From: Desulfobacterium sp.
GTDB taxonomy: Bacteria > Desulfobacterota > Desulfobacteria > Desulfobacterales > Desulfobacteraceae
Direction: 5' to 3'
Assembly: GCA_016342325.1 (NCBI GenBank)
Contig: JAEINR010000051.1
Span: forward strand, 1 to 44,152
Length of the DNA: 44,152 nt
A model generated the notes under the pieces. The model saw nothing but the letters and a program-made list of their open reading frames with translations. It was not told the origin of the DNA and did not search any database. The position numbers and the translations under genes were made by a program. Of the stretch, positions 14,887 through 23,845 are shown one piece after another (position 1 is the stretch's first letter; every line of letters begins with the position of its first letter).

Positions 14887-17325
14887 TTATACGCTTCCCG
14901 AGGCCTGGATATTCCAGATCTCCCGGGCATACTCCCGGATCGCTCTATCACTTGAAAAATAACCGATCCTTGCCGTGTTGAGAAGGGATTTCTTCGCCCA
15001 GTCCCGTTGCTTTTGATAGTCGAGCCCCACCTGCTTCTGGGCCGCAACGTAGGAGTAGAAATCGGCCATGTTAAAATAGTAATCCCCCTGGTTGACAATG
15101 GAATCATAGAGCCGGCCGAAGAGACCGGGATCCTTTTTGCAAAAGCGGTCTGAGTTGATGGCGTTCACCACCCGCCCAAGCCCGGGATTGTTGTCGATAT
15201 AGCTCCAGGGGTTGTAGTTCTTTCTCAGGGCATCCACCTCCGCCACGGTGAGCCCGAAAATATAGATATTCTCCTGGCCCACCCTGTCGGCCATCTCGAT
15301 ATTTGCACCGTCAAGGGTTCCCAGGGTCAGGGCACCGTTCAGGGCGAACTTCATATTTCCGGTTCCCGATGCTTCCATGCCGGCACAGGAGATCTGTTCG
15401 CTCACGTCTGCCCCGGGAATGATCACCTCGGCAAGGGAAACCCGGTAGTCAGGGATGAAGACGACCCGAAGCCATTGGTTCACCCCAGGATCGTTGTTGA
15501 CCACATCTGCAATGCCGTGGATCAACCGAATGATCAACTTGGCATTTACATAGCCGGGAGCGGCCTTACCGGCAAAAATAAAGGTCCTTGGGGAAGCAGG
15601 AACCTTATTGTCTTCCTTAATCTCAAAATAGGTGTGCACGATGTTCAAAAGGTTGAGCATCTGCCGCTTGTACTCGTGGATCCGTTTGGCATGGACATCA
15701 AAGATGGTATCCGGATCCACATTCACATAGGTGGTTTTCTTGATGATCGCTGCCAGGCGAAGCTTGTTCGCCCGTTTGACCTGGGAGAACCGGTCCAGGA
15801 ACCCACTGTCCCGGGCCAGGGCCTCAAGGCCCTGGAGCTGTTCAAGGTCTTTGATCCAGCCGTCCCCAATGGCCTCGGTAACCAACCCTGCAAGGCCTGG
15901 ATTTGCCGCAAGCAGCCACCTTCTGGGGGTCACGCCGTTTGTCTTGTTGTTGAACCGCTGGGGCCAGAGCCGGTAAAATTCGGGCACCAGCCGGGTCTTG
16001 ACAAGCTCGGAATGGATGGCTGCCACCCCGTTGACCGAATGACTTCCGATGATGGCAAGGTTGGCCATCCGGACAAGTTTCTCGTCTCCCTCCTGGATAA
16101 TGGCCATGGCCTTCACCATGGCGGGCTCATCGGGAAAGCGCTCCTTGACCAGGGCCACAAAACGCAGGTTGATTTCATAGATGATCTGGAGATGCCTGGG
16201 GATGACCCGCTCCACAATGGAAACCGGCCAGGTTTCAAGGGCTTCGGGAAGGAGCGTGTGGTTGGTGTAGCCAAGGGTGCGGGTTGTGATTTCCCAGGCA
16301 CGGTCCCACTCAAGTTCATGTCCGTCCACAAAGACCCGCATCAGTTCAACCACCGTCAATGCAGGGTGGGTGTCGTTGAGCTGAATGGCCACCTTGTCTG
16401 AAAATTGATCAAACCCGTCATGGTGCTTAAGATAGAGCCGGATGATGTCGTGGACGGAACAGGCGACCAGAAAGTACTCCTGGACAAGTCTGAGCTCCCT
16501 GCCAGCCTCCTGGGAATCCGAGGGATAGAGAATCTTGGAAATGGATTCAAACTGTATCTTCTCCTCCACCGCCCTGAAATAGTCGCCCTCATTAAAAACC
16601 TGCATATCGAATTTATCACCGGCCCAGGCGGAGAAAAGCCGCAGCCGATTGACGGTCCGGCCACCAAAACCTGCCACAGGAATGTCGTGGGCCCTGCCGA
16701 TGATGAGCTTCCAATCAATCCACATGGGATTGTACTCGCCGTCCATGCCCTCTGAGACCTCAATACTACCGTAAACCGGAACCATACACCGCACACCCGA
16801 TCGGGCCAGAAGCCAGGGAGAGGATCGGTTTGGCCAGAAATCAGGGTTTTCCCGCTGCTCCCCTCCCATGATGCTCTGCTTAAAAAGCCCGTAATCGTAG
16901 TTAATCCCGTAGCCGAACCCCGGCATGTCAAGGGTTGCCAGGGAGTCAAGATAACAGGCGGCAAGACGTCCTAACCCCCCGTTGCCAAGGGCGGGGTCGG
17001 GTTCACGCGCCATCAGTTCGTCAAGATCGATGCCCATGGTTTTGAGGATATCCCGGCACCGGTCCTGGATCCCGAGGTTGATCAGATTGTTGGACAGAAG
17101 CCTTCCCGGTAGAAATTCAATGGAAAGGTAGTGCATTCTCTTTGCATCACTCTGTTCGTATCGTTTTTCCGTGTCCATGGCAATATCGATGAGCAGCATC
17201 CGCACGGCCGAGGAGACGGCATTGAACAGATCCCGCTTGGTGGCGTCCTCAAATCTCTTGCCAAGCACATAGCGAACAAACCGGTGTATCGACTCTGCAA
17301 ACCCTGAAAGCGCTATTTCGTCCAT
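14887..17325 (-). CDS. glgP: Glycogen/starch/alpha-glucan phosphorylase
   Basis: An 812-residue GT35 enzyme that cleaves alpha-1,4-glucan with phosphate to glucose 1-phosphate. Visible family blocks are YLSIEFLPGRLL, ALGNGGLGRLAACYLDS, GYGINYDYGLF, IQLNDTHPAL, KTNGVTPRRWL, and the pyridoxal-phosphate site EASGTGNMKFALNGA with the lysine near residue 659. ATG 17325 (MDEIALSGF) is preferred over an upstream in-frame start at 17394 because GGGGAG precedes it and the extra residues are not phosphorylase-like. Length is normal. It is followed by its own terminator and then a TetR gene. It is probably cytosolic and used for mobilising storage glucan. Confidence 0.95.
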   Translation of the reverse strand: MDEIALSGFAESIHRFVRYVLGKRFEDATKRDLFNAVSSAVRMLLIDIAMDTEKRYEQSDAKRMHYLSIEFLPGRLLSNNLINLGIQDRCRDILKTMGIDLDELMAREPDPALGNGGLGRLAACYLDSLATLDMPGFGYGINYDYGLFKQSIMGGEQRENPDFWPNRSSPWLLARSGVRCMVPVYGSIEVSEGMDGEYNPMWIDWKLIIGRAHDIPVAGFGGRTVNRLRLFSAWAGDKFDMQVFNEGDYFRAVEEKIQFESISKILYPSDSQEAGRELRLVQEYFLVACSVHDIIRLYLKHHDGFDQFSDKVAIQLNDTHPALTVVELMRVFVDGHELEWDRAWEITTRTLGYTNHTLLPEALETWPVSIVERVIPRHLQIIYEINLRFVALVKERFPDEPAMVKAMAIIQEGDEKLVRMANLAIIGSHSVNGVAAIHSELVKTRLVPEFYRLWPQRFNNKTNGVTPRRWLLAANPGLAGLVTEAIGDGWIKDLEQLQGLEALARDSGFLDRFSQVKRANKLRLAAIIKKTTYVNVDPDTIFDVHAKRIHEYKRQMLNLLNIVHTYFEIKEDNKVPASPRTFIFAGKAAPGYVNAKLIIRLIHGIADVVNNDPGVNQWLRVVFIPDYRVSLAEVIIPGADVSEQISCAGMEASGTGNMKFALNGALTLGTLDGANIEMADRVGQENIYIFGLTVAEVDALRKNYNPWSYIDNNPGLGRVVNAINSDRFCKKDPGLFGRLYDSIVNQGDYYFNMADFYSYVAAQKQVGLDYQKQRDWAKKSLLNTARIGYFSSDRAIREYAREIWNIQASGSV

Positions 17326-17470
17326 GGTTCTCCCCTGCTTTAAGATAAAGTAAAGAAAAACGAAGAATAGCTCCTCGCATATGACAGAACACATTTTATC
17401 TTACATTTTTGCTTATTAGCTCTGGCGTGTCCAGGTTAGGTAAACCAGGTATCAACTCCAATGGAAAGAG

Positions 17471-18349
17471 CTAGGAAGAACACTCCTCAATAAGCTCATT
17501 TCGGTACCTTGAAACAAAGAGATCAACCCCGTGACGCCATCCTGTCATGCGATTTATCTCACCCCGTTTGAGCCTTGCGTTATCAAGGATCGAATTGCCC
17601 GGCCGGGTTGCAGTGGTGGGATACTCGGCTGTGGTGCAGGGGGCGATGCTATGCCTGACATCCATTCTTTTCAGGAAACAGGCGGCAAGCTCGTACCAGG
17701 AGCAGTAGCCCTCCGAGGTGGCATGATAGATGCCCTGACCTTTTACCATCACAAGTTTTTCAAGCTGCAGGGCCAGCCTCAGGGTCCAGGTCGGGGAGCC
17801 GTACTGGTCGTTGACCACCCGGATGGTTCGTTCGGGATCCGCAAGGGCCAGCCTGAGCATGGTCTTGAGGAAATTATTGCCATGGGCGCCGTAGAGCCAT
17901 GCCGTCCGAACGATCATGTATTTTTCGGCATTCCGGGCAACAAGGTGCTCTCCCTCAAGCTTGGTTCTGCCGTACACCCCCAAAGGAGAGGTGTCGCTGG
18001 TTTCATCATAGCTCAACGGAAGTTCCTTTTTACCGTCAAACACATAGTCGGTGGAGATGTGAACCATGGGGGCGGCAATGGCCGAACAGGCACTGGCAAC
18101 ATAACCGGCACCCAAGGTGTTAACGTTCCGGGCAAGCTCGGCATCCGCTTCGCTTTTATCCACATTGGTGTAGGCGGCACAATTGATCACCACATCCGGG
18201 GAAACGGTTGCAATCATTTTTTCAACCCGCTCCGGGTTGGTGATATCCAGATCACGGGAACCAAAGGCCTGAACCGTATTGTTCTTCTGAAAAACCCGCA
18301 GGCAGTCCCTGCCGAGCTGTCCGTCACCACCACAAATCATGATCCGCAT
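17471..18349 (-). CDS. rfbD: dTDP-4-dehydrorhamnose reductase (RfbD/RmlD family)
   Basis: A 292-residue extended short-chain reductase. The NAD(P)-binding motif GGDGQLG is at residues 7-13, followed by INCAAYTNVDKSEAD near 55-69. STDYVFDG is near 99-106, and the catalytic YGRTKLEGEH is near 128-137. RfbD reduces dTDP-4-dehydro-L-rhamnose to dTDP-L-rhamnose for surface polysaccharide. rfbA, rfbB and rfbC are not in the window, so related NAD-dependent sugar reductases remain possible. It lies upstream of glgP on the same strand with 145 bases between the coding regions. Confidence 0.85.
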   Translation of the reverse strand: MRIMICGGDGQLGRDCLRVFQKNNTVQAFGSRDLDITNPERVEKMIATVSPDVVINCAAYTNVDKSEADAELARNVNTLGAGYVASACSAIAAPMVHISTDYVFDGKKELPLSYDETSDTSPLGVYGRTKLEGEHLVARNAEKYMIVRTAWLYGAHGNNFLKTMLRLALADPERTIRVVNDQYGSPTWTLRLALQLEKLVMVKGQGIYHATSEGYCSWYELAACFLKRMDVRHSIAPCTTAEYPTTATRPGNSILDNARLKRGEINRMTGWRHGVDLFVSRYRNELIEECSS

Positions 18350-18439
18350 AATCTCTTCCCTAACCCCTAATTGTTACGTTATTGAGCCTCAGTTTAGACT
18401 TTTTTCGCCAACCGCACAAGAGTTTTGTATCGGTTTTAA

Positions 18440-18467
18440 TTGACCTGCCCGGGTTTTATAGTATACT
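18440..18467 (+). promoter_or_regulatory. Sigma70-type promoter of the CoA-transferase/GNAT gene
   Basis: TTGACC (18440-18445) and TATACT (18462-18467) are 16 bases apart, 22 bases upstream of the ATG at 18490. Confidence 0.6.
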
Positions 18468-18489
18468 CATCAAAAACTAGGAGGCCGCC

Positions 18490-20379
18490 ATGGCAAAACC
18501 GATTTATTGGGCTGACAGCTATGTGGACAAACGATGCAGTGCAAAAGATGCCATCGCAAAAATTCACCCCGGCCAGAGGATATTTATCAGCTCCTCCTGC
18601 GGTGAACCCCAGCACCTTGTCAAGGAACTTTCAAGGCTATCCCCCCGGTTTACCGACCTTGAAATCGTAAGACTGCTCTCCCTTGAAAGCACCCCCATCA
18701 CCCTCATCGCAAGCCGGTCCCACTCCCAGCAGTTCAACATCCGTTCCTTCTATCTGGGATCGGCAAAACCAAAAGTCATCAGCAAAAATGCACGGTTCAT
18801 CACCCCCATCAATCTGTCCCAGATACCAAAGCTGTTCAAAACAAAGAGACTGCCCCTGAATGCCGCCCTGATACAGGTATCGCCCCCGGACGATTTCGGC
18901 TGGATGAGCCTGGGTATCTCCGTGGATATCAGCAAATCGGCGGCCGAGTCTGCGGACCTGGTCATCGCCCAGGTCAATTCCCGCATGCCCAGGGTGCTGG
19001 GCCAAAGCTTCATCCATGTCAACGATGTAGACCATATCGTGGAGCATGAGGAGGAACTGCTCACCATCCAGGAGATGCCTGAGTTTGAATCGGCCAACAC
19101 CATTGCCCGCCATATCTCCCGGGTCATTGATGACGGGTCGACCCTCCAGACCAGTCTCGGGGCCACCACCCAGGCCACCCTGCTCTGCCTTGCAGAAAAA
19201 AACGACCTTGGCATCCACACCCAGTACCTGACCGACGGCATCATGCGCCTGATCTCCATGGGGGCTGTGACCAACCGGGCAAAGGGGTTTAACGACGGCA
19301 AGCTCGTTGCAAGCTCGGCCGTGGGGTCCACCAATTTTTACGAATTCCTGGATGACAACCCAGCCATCGAATTCCACCCCTCGGACTATGTCAACGACCC
19401 CAGGATCATCTCAAGGCACAACGCCATGGTCTCCATGAACACGGCCATGGCCATCGATCTCACCGGCCAGGTTTCGGCCGATGCCCTGCCCTACAACAAC
19501 TTCACCGGGGTCAACGGCATGCTGGACTTTATCCGGGGCGCGGCCATGTCCCCCAACGGCAAGTCCATCCTCATGCTCACGGCCACGGCCGACCATGGGA
19601 AACAAAGCCGGATCGTGCCCTTTCTCGAACAATCCGCCGTGGTGGTACCCCGGGGGGACGTCCAGTATGTGGTCACGGAATTCGGCATCGTCAACCTGTT
19701 CGGCAAGAGCATCCAGGAGAGGGCGCTGGCCCTGATCAGCATTGCCCACCCCGATTTCCGGGACCATCTCTTTGCCAAGGCAAAAGAACTCGACTTCATG
19801 GACAACAGCCGAAAACTCAAGGAGTCCATCCGGGGGGTATACCCCCTGAAACTCGAAGAGGTTGTAAGAATTGACCAAATCCCCGTCACCCTGAGACCGG
19901 CAAAACCGGTGGATGAACGCCGGATACAGGAATACTATTACACCATGAACCGACGGGATGTGATCTCCCGCTTTTTCCATGAAAAGACAAGCTTTGTCCA
20001 CGACCAGATCGGCGGCACCGTTGAGATCGACTACATCAACGATCTCACCATTGTTGCCATTGTCGGAGAGGTGGGGTTTGGAAAGATCATTGCCGTTGGC
20101 GAGTACCTGCGCAACCCGGTGGTGAACATGGCTGAAATCGCCTTTTCCGTATCCCAAAAATGGCAGGGCAAGGGCATTGCAAAACTTTTGCAGGCAAAAC
20201 TTGCCGAAGCTGCCAGGATAAACGGCATCAAGGGGCTTATCGCCTACACCTCCCCTGAAAACCGGGGAATGATCCGGCTCTTCAACACCCTTCCCTACGA
20301 GGTGAGTTCCGAGTATGAAGAGGATATGCTCATCTTGAGCTGCCTTTTCAGTGCCCCCAAAGAAAAAGTGCCCCACTAA
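18490..20379 (+). CDS. Acetyl-CoA hydrolase/transferase fused to GNAT acetyltransferase
   Basis: A 629-residue two-domain protein. Residues 1 to about 430 are an acetyl-CoA hydrolase/CoA-transferase module (HPGQRIFISSSCGEPQHL at the start; VVTEFGIVNLFGKSIQERA and LISIAHPDFRDHLF near 390-425). Residues from about 455 to 620 form a GNAT domain with the acetyl-CoA loop SQKWQGKGIAKLL near 557-569. The first domain moves CoA between short-chain acids; the second could acetylate a protein or amine using the same acetyl-CoA pool. The fused arrangement is known from anaerobic deltaproteobacteria but its job is unclear. AGGAGG precedes the ATG, and a promoter is present. Confidence 0.85.
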   Translation: MAKPIYWADSYVDKRCSAKDAIAKIHPGQRIFISSSCGEPQHLVKELSRLSPRFTDLEIVRLLSLESTPITLIASRSHSQQFNIRSFYLGSAKPKVISKNARFITPINLSQIPKLFKTKRLPLNAALIQVSPPDDFGWMSLGISVDISKSAAESADLVIAQVNSRMPRVLGQSFIHVNDVDHIVEHEEELLTIQEMPEFESANTIARHISRVIDDGSTLQTSLGATTQATLLCLAEKNDLGIHTQYLTDGIMRLISMGAVTNRAKGFNDGKLVASSAVGSTNFYEFLDDNPAIEFHPSDYVNDPRIISRHNAMVSMNTAMAIDLTGQVSADALPYNNFTGVNGMLDFIRGAAMSPNGKSILMLTATADHGKQSRIVPFLEQSAVVVPRGDVQYVVTEFGIVNLFGKSIQERALALISIAHPDFRDHLFAKAKELDFMDNSRKLKESIRGVYPLKLEEVVRIDQIPVTLRPAKPVDERRIQEYYYTMNRRDVISRFFHEKTSFVHDQIGGTVEIDYINDLTIVAIVGEVGFGKIIAVGEYLRNPVVNMAEIAFSVSQKWQGKGIAKLLQAKLAEAARINGIKGLIAYTSPENRGMIRLFNTLPYEVSSEYEEDMLILSCLFSAPKEKVPH

Positions 20380-20383
20380 CACC

Positions 20384-20412
20384 TTGACAGCAGACCAAAT
20401 CCGCTCTATTTT
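20384..20412 (+). promoter_or_regulatory. Sigma70-type promoter of the NifX-like/NifU-like pair
   Basis: TTGACA (20384-20389) and TATTTT (20407-20412) are 17 bases apart, about 58 bases before the ATG at 20470. No sigma54 box is seen, which suggests expression independent of nitrogen-fixation control. Confidence 0.55.
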
Positions 20413-20469
20413 TCATCTATTTTTGAGACAGACATTTACGTTAAGAATTTGATGAAGCAAGGAGTTATA

Positions 20470-20850
20470 ATGAAGGCAGTCTTTCCTACAAACAGTGAAC
20501 TTGGACTCACAGGCACGGTCTACGGTCATTTTGGCTCGGCCCCTTTTTTTGTCCTCGTGGATACCGATACCAACGAGCATGAGGTATTGATCAACCACGA
20601 CAAAGACCATATCCACGGTCAATGCCAGCCCCTCAAAGCCCTGGGCGGAATTGATGCGGAAGCCATCGTTGTGGGCGGGATCGGCAAGGGAGCCTTGATG
20701 AAACTTGCGGCTGCCGGAATTAAAGCTTACAAAGCAGTTGAAGGCACTGTTGAACAGAATTTAGAGCTTTTTAAATCAGGCAGCCTTTCTGAATACACCA
20801 TTGACCAGACATGCAGCGGTCATTCATTAGACGGAAGCTGCGCACACTAG
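20470..20850 (+). CDS. NifX/NifB-family Mo-Fe cluster-binding protein
   Basis: A 126-residue dinitrogenase iron-molybdenum cofactor family protein (NifX/NafY-like fold). Typical features are MKAVFPTNSELGLTG at the start, YGHFGSAPFFVLVD at about 17-30, and IVVGGIGKGALMKLAAAGIKAYKA near 72-95. The tail TCSGHSLDGSCAH carries two Cys and two His and may bind metal. Such proteins carry Fe-S or FeMo-co precursors, though many stand outside nif clusters. ATG 20470 has AAGGAG before it. It forms an operon with the NifU-like scaffold 13 bases downstream. Confidence 0.85.
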   Translation: MKAVFPTNSELGLTGTVYGHFGSAPFFVLVDTDTNEHEVLINHDKDHIHGQCQPLKALGGIDAEAIVVGGIGKGALMKLAAAGIKAYKAVEGTVEQNLELFKSGSLSEYTIDQTCSGHSLDGSCAH

Positions 20851-20863
20851 GGAGGCAAACACC

Positions 20864-21292
20864 ATGGAAACAGTTACAACAGATACAGACAGTAAAGAGA
20901 ACGTTCGCGCAATGCTCTCTGAATCAGGCTACTCAGACATAGCCATCGACTACTTCATTGACCAGCCCGACATGGGAAGCCTCGAAAACGCAGACCAGGT
21001 GAGCGAACTCACCGGCCAGTGCGGCGACACCATGAAAGTATACCTGAAGATGGACGGAGAGATCATCGAGGATGCCAAGATCCAGGTCCTCGGTTGCCCC
21101 GGCGCCATTGCATCGGCCATGGTCGCCATGGAGATGATCAAGGGCATGACCATTGAAGAAGCCCGCAAAATCACCGATCGGGACATTTTCCGACGGTTGA
21201 TTGAAATCCCGGACCAGAAGCAGCACTGCATCCGGCTCTCGGTAAAGACCATGAACCAGGCCTTTGACGAGATTTCCCCCCCAAAAGCGTAA
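20864..21292 (+). CDS. NifU/IscU-like Fe-S scaffold protein
   Basis: A 142-residue protein resembling the IscU/NifU N-terminal scaffold domain. The three cluster cysteines are recognisable: TGQCGDTMKVYLK near 49-61, VLGCPGAIASAMVAMEM near 74-90, and KQHCIRLS near 123-130. The N-terminal 40 residues are not typical. IscU-type proteins assemble 2Fe-2S or 4Fe-4S clusters. No cysteine desulfurase (iscS/nifS) is adjacent. Together with the NifX-like gene upstream it makes a small cluster-handling unit. The two genes end at a strong bidirectional hairpin. Confidence 0.82.
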   Translation: METVTTDTDSKENVRAMLSESGYSDIAIDYFIDQPDMGSLENADQVSELTGQCGDTMKVYLKMDGEIIEDAKIQVLGCPGAIASAMVAMEMIKGMTIEEARKITDRDIFRRLIEIPDQKQHCIRLSVKTMNQAFDEISPPKA

Positions 21293-21300
21293 CACCATTA

Positions 21301-21330
21301 CCGGGGCTGGTTTAAGTTAACCCGCCCCGG
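21301..21330. terminator. Bidirectional hairpin between convergent genes
   Basis: CCGGGGC and GCCCCGG enclose GGTT/AACC, giving a near-perfect 30-base hairpin between the NifU-like gene and the convergent acyltransferase gene. The position fits a shared terminator, although no strong T-run follows. Confidence 0.6.
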
Positions 21331-21346
21331 CAATCCCCCCACTCTT

Positions 21347-21910
21347 TCAATCCGCCCCTTCACCACGCCGGCGCATGGGGATCGTGTATCCCACCTTATC
21401 GTAGAGTTTCTGCAAGGTCTTGAGGTCCTCGTCCATGGAATCCCCCGGATAGAAGCTGCCAAGACAAATGCAGCGCTTATTGGCCGTATCAAAGTACCAG
21501 CAGAGGATCGAGGCGTTGGCCTGGCTTGCAATGTGCCAGAACCCAGTCTTCAGTTTCGAGCCGGAGTGCCGGGTCCCCTGGGGAACGATGCATACGCTGA
21601 ACTCTTTATTTTTGTTGAACTCTGAGACAATCCGCTGAACAATCCCCCCAGGAACGCTTCGATCCACGGGAATGGCGGAATTGAGCCGCAAGAACCAGGA
21701 AAGGGGCCAGAAGAATGCCTCTTTTTTAATAAAGGTGTGGGACCGTTTCTTCAACAGATGCATGCCCACCATGGTAAGCACCGTATCCTTCATGGTGGTA
21801 TGGGGAAATCCCACAAGAACATTTTTCTTCTCCCACAGGCCAAGGGCCTTGTCCTTGTCGATCTCCCACCCCAGTATCCGGTAAAGGAATTTTGACACAT
21901 GGTATAACAT
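21347..21910 (-). CDS. Lysophospholipid acyltransferase-like protein (PlsC superfamily)
   Basis: A 187-residue protein with the acyltransferase signature PHTTMKD (H-x4-D) near residues 36-42, then AIPVDRS near 79-85 and IVPQGTRHSGSKLKTGFWHIA near 108-128, the PEGTR-like motif of the PlsC family. It lacks an obvious N-terminal membrane helix. The family transfers acyl chains to lysophosphatidate or related lipids; substrate here is unknown. It stands alone, convergent with the NifU-like gene. Confidence 0.8.
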   Translation of the reverse strand: MLYHVSKFLYRILGWEIDKDKALGLWEKKNVLVGFPHTTMKDTVLTMVGMHLLKKRSHTFIKKEAFFWPLSWFLRLNSAIPVDRSVPGGIVQRIVSEFNKNKEFSVCIVPQGTRHSGSKLKTGFWHIASQANASILCWYFDTANKRCICLGSFYPGDSMDEDLKTLQKLYDKVGYTIPMRRRGEGAD

Positions 21911-22120
21911 GAAACACCTCGTCTAAATAGATTATCAAAAAGTGTTATACTATAGAGCATCTATCTATTTATACAAGATATTTTCCATTTTAACCCCAAA
22001 AGCAGGTTTTCAAACTGCCGGGCCGCTTTTGCCGGATAAAATCCGTGGCGTCACGTTTCAGGGTGTGGTAGAGTTTACAACCAAAAACACACCAAGTGGC
22101 TATACGGCAAAGAGAGTGAA

Positions 22121-22906
22121 ATGGGCTATAGAATATATTGTTATACGATTCTTATATTAACAATGACCACCTTGGGTTTCGGGGGTGAAAAAACGGTCAG
22201 GATTGCAACCCTGAAAGATTATCCGCCCTTTTGCATGGCGGTGGGAGAATTCGAAATAAATCAAACCATTCCCCCCGGTGATGATGCCGTCGGGTTCCAG
22301 GGCTACAGCTGGGACATTATCAGGCAAAGTTTTCATAAAATGGGCTATACCATTCATCTGTCTATTCTTCCCTGGACAAGGGCCATGACCTATATACAAA
22401 AGGGCCAAACAGATCTTCTTTTTCCAACGGGTAACAACACTGACCGGCAGAAACTGTTTTATTATTCAAAGGAATCGGTCAATGAAGTCAATTTTGTCGT
22501 TTATGTCCAGACCGAGAATCCGATTAAATGGAAGGGGCTGGAATCACTCCAGGGACTGACCATTGGGATCAAAAGGGGGTTTAACTATGGGAACGAATGG
22601 AAAGCCGCCAGGGGCATAATAAAATACAATGTAAATACAATTTGGCAGGGCTTTAAAATGCTGGATGCCAACCGGTTGGATGGTTTTATGGGGTATGAAT
22701 ATAATTGGGACTATGTTTTGAAACAGAACAATTTGAACCAAAAATATCGAAAACTCCCTTTTTTAACCGGTTCATTGGAATATATCGTCGTACTTAAAAG
22801 CAATCCAAACAGCAGAGCCATACTGAACGCCTATGATACCGGTAAAAAAGAACTGATCAGGACTGGAGAATTAAAGCACATAAGAAATAAATGGTTTGAG
22901 AATTAA
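22121..22906 (+). CDS. Periplasmic solute-binding protein, family 3 (orphan)
   Basis: A 261-residue secreted protein. Residues 1-22 look like a signal peptide (YCYTILILTMTTLGFGG). The mature part has the SBP family 3 pattern VRIATLKDYPPFC, GYSWDIIRQSFHKMGY, LSILPWTRAMTYIQKGQTDLLFP and LQGLTIGIKRGFNYG. No permease or ATPase gene of an amino-acid ABC system is next to it. Such orphans often serve as sensors or have lost their partners. The gene is more AT-rich than its neighbours. GAGAGTGAA precedes the ATG. Confidence 0.83.
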   Translation: MGYRIYCYTILILTMTTLGFGGEKTVRIATLKDYPPFCMAVGEFEINQTIPPGDDAVGFQGYSWDIIRQSFHKMGYTIHLSILPWTRAMTYIQKGQTDLLFPTGNNTDRQKLFYYSKESVNEVNFVVYVQTENPIKWKGLESLQGLTIGIKRGFNYGNEWKAARGIIKYNVNTIWQGFKMLDANRLDGFMGYEYNWDYVLKQNNLNQKYRKLPFLTGSLEYIVVLKSNPNSRAILNAYDTGKKELIRTGELKHIRNKWFEN

Positions 22907-22996
22907 GCCCATGGGAAGACCAACAGCCCTTGCCTGCCATCTTACGTTACTTAAAAAAACAGAGATACAAAGCCGTTTAAAAAAAGGAGACACCAC

Positions 22997-23335
22997 ATGA
23001 CACACCCCCAGGAACCATTTTTTGAATTAAGGATCTATCCCGTATTTCCGGGATGCATGGAGCGGCTGGTTACATGGATGGAGGAGCGGGTGATTCCCTT
23101 TCAGACCTCTATGGGCATGGTGGTTACAGGAAGTTTCATCTCCCTTGAAAATAAAGAGGAGTATATCTGGATCCGTCGGTTTGAAAATGAGGAAGAAAAA
23201 AACCGCCTCTACGACAACGTGTACAAAAGCCGTGAGTGGATTGAAGAGATCGGAGAGGTCAACGGCACCCTCATTGACCGGAAAAATATCCGTGTCGTCC
23301 GCATGAAGGCAACCCCCCACTCGGTCATCAGTTAG
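22997..23335 (+). CDS. NIPSNAP family protein
   Basis: A 112-residue protein of the NIPSNAP/ABM-like alpha-beta barrel family, with FFELRIYPVFPGCMERLVTWM near 10-29 and YIWIRRFENEEEKNRLYDNVY near 54-74. Its biochemical role in bacteria is unknown. AAGGAG precedes the ATG. It is followed 37 bases later by a ThiS/MoaD-like gene, so the pair may be co-transcribed upstream of the molybdate transporter. Confidence 0.8.
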   Translation: MTHPQEPFFELRIYPVFPGCMERLVTWMEERVIPFQTSMGMVVTGSFISLENKEEYIWIRRFENEEEKNRLYDNVYKSREWIEEIGEVNGTLIDRKNIRVVRMKATPHSVIS

Positions 23336-23372
23336 GAACCGCCCCATTTCAAGACACAAAGAGAGTTCAGGC

Positions 23373-23660
23373 ATGCCAACCATTACATTTAATGCATTTT
23401 CATTTTTGCAGAAAAAGCTAAAAAAAAAGAATATTAAATACACCAATGTTGCCATGGAACTTGCGTGTGGGACAACCCCCAATGACCTTATCAAGCAACT
23501 GGAACTGACTAAAAAAGACGTGGAAGTGGTTTTTATAAACGGCAAGGTTGCGCCTTTTAACACCATTCTCCACCATGGAGACAGGGTCGCCCTCGTCCCC
23601 CATGGAACACCGGGGCCATACAGAGTGTTCTTGGGATTCAAGAACAAGGATATGACCTAA
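23373..23660 (+). CDS. MoaD/ThiS-like small protein without terminal Gly-Gly
   Basis: A 95-residue beta-grasp protein. NDLIKQLELTKKDVEVVFINGKVAPFNTIL and HHGDRVALVPHGTPGPYRVFL follow the ThiS/MoaD pattern. Sulfur-carrier members end in Gly-Gly, but here the chain continues as GFKNKDMT. It may need trimming, or it may not carry sulfur. Molybdopterin or thiamine genes are not adjacent; modABC begins 270 bases downstream. A possible link to molybdenum or tungsten enzymes is inference from this location. Confidence 0.7.
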   Translation: MPTITFNAFSFLQKKLKKKNIKYTNVAMELACGTTPNDLIKQLELTKKDVEVVFINGKVAPFNTILHHGDRVALVPHGTPGPYRVFLGFKNKDMT

Positions 23661-23668
23661 CCCCCAGC

Positions 23669-23704
23669 CAGGAAAGACACTTTCATGGACAGTGCTTTTC
23701 CTAG
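23669..23704 (+). terminator. Hairpin after the ThiS/MoaD-like gene
   Basis: CAGGAAAG, CACT and their near-complements AGTG, CTTTTCCTAGG form a long imperfect hairpin starting 10 bases after the stop codon. It may terminate the upstream pair before modA. There is no long U-run. Confidence 0.45.
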
Positions 23705-23845
23705 GCCATTGCAAATCCAATTTTGTAACATTATTCATTCCTCGAAAATCTAAAACACCCTCTCTCTGCTCCAGAAAATAAAAAAACAATTCAATTCTTA
23801 TTAAATTTCAAACTCTTATAGACAGGCATATTTTTCTTACACCCA

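Noticed and set aside
19411-20382. 323-codon antisense frame over the CoA-transferase/GNAT gene
   Set aside because: It is a shadow frame; the sense gene has clear domains and a promoter.
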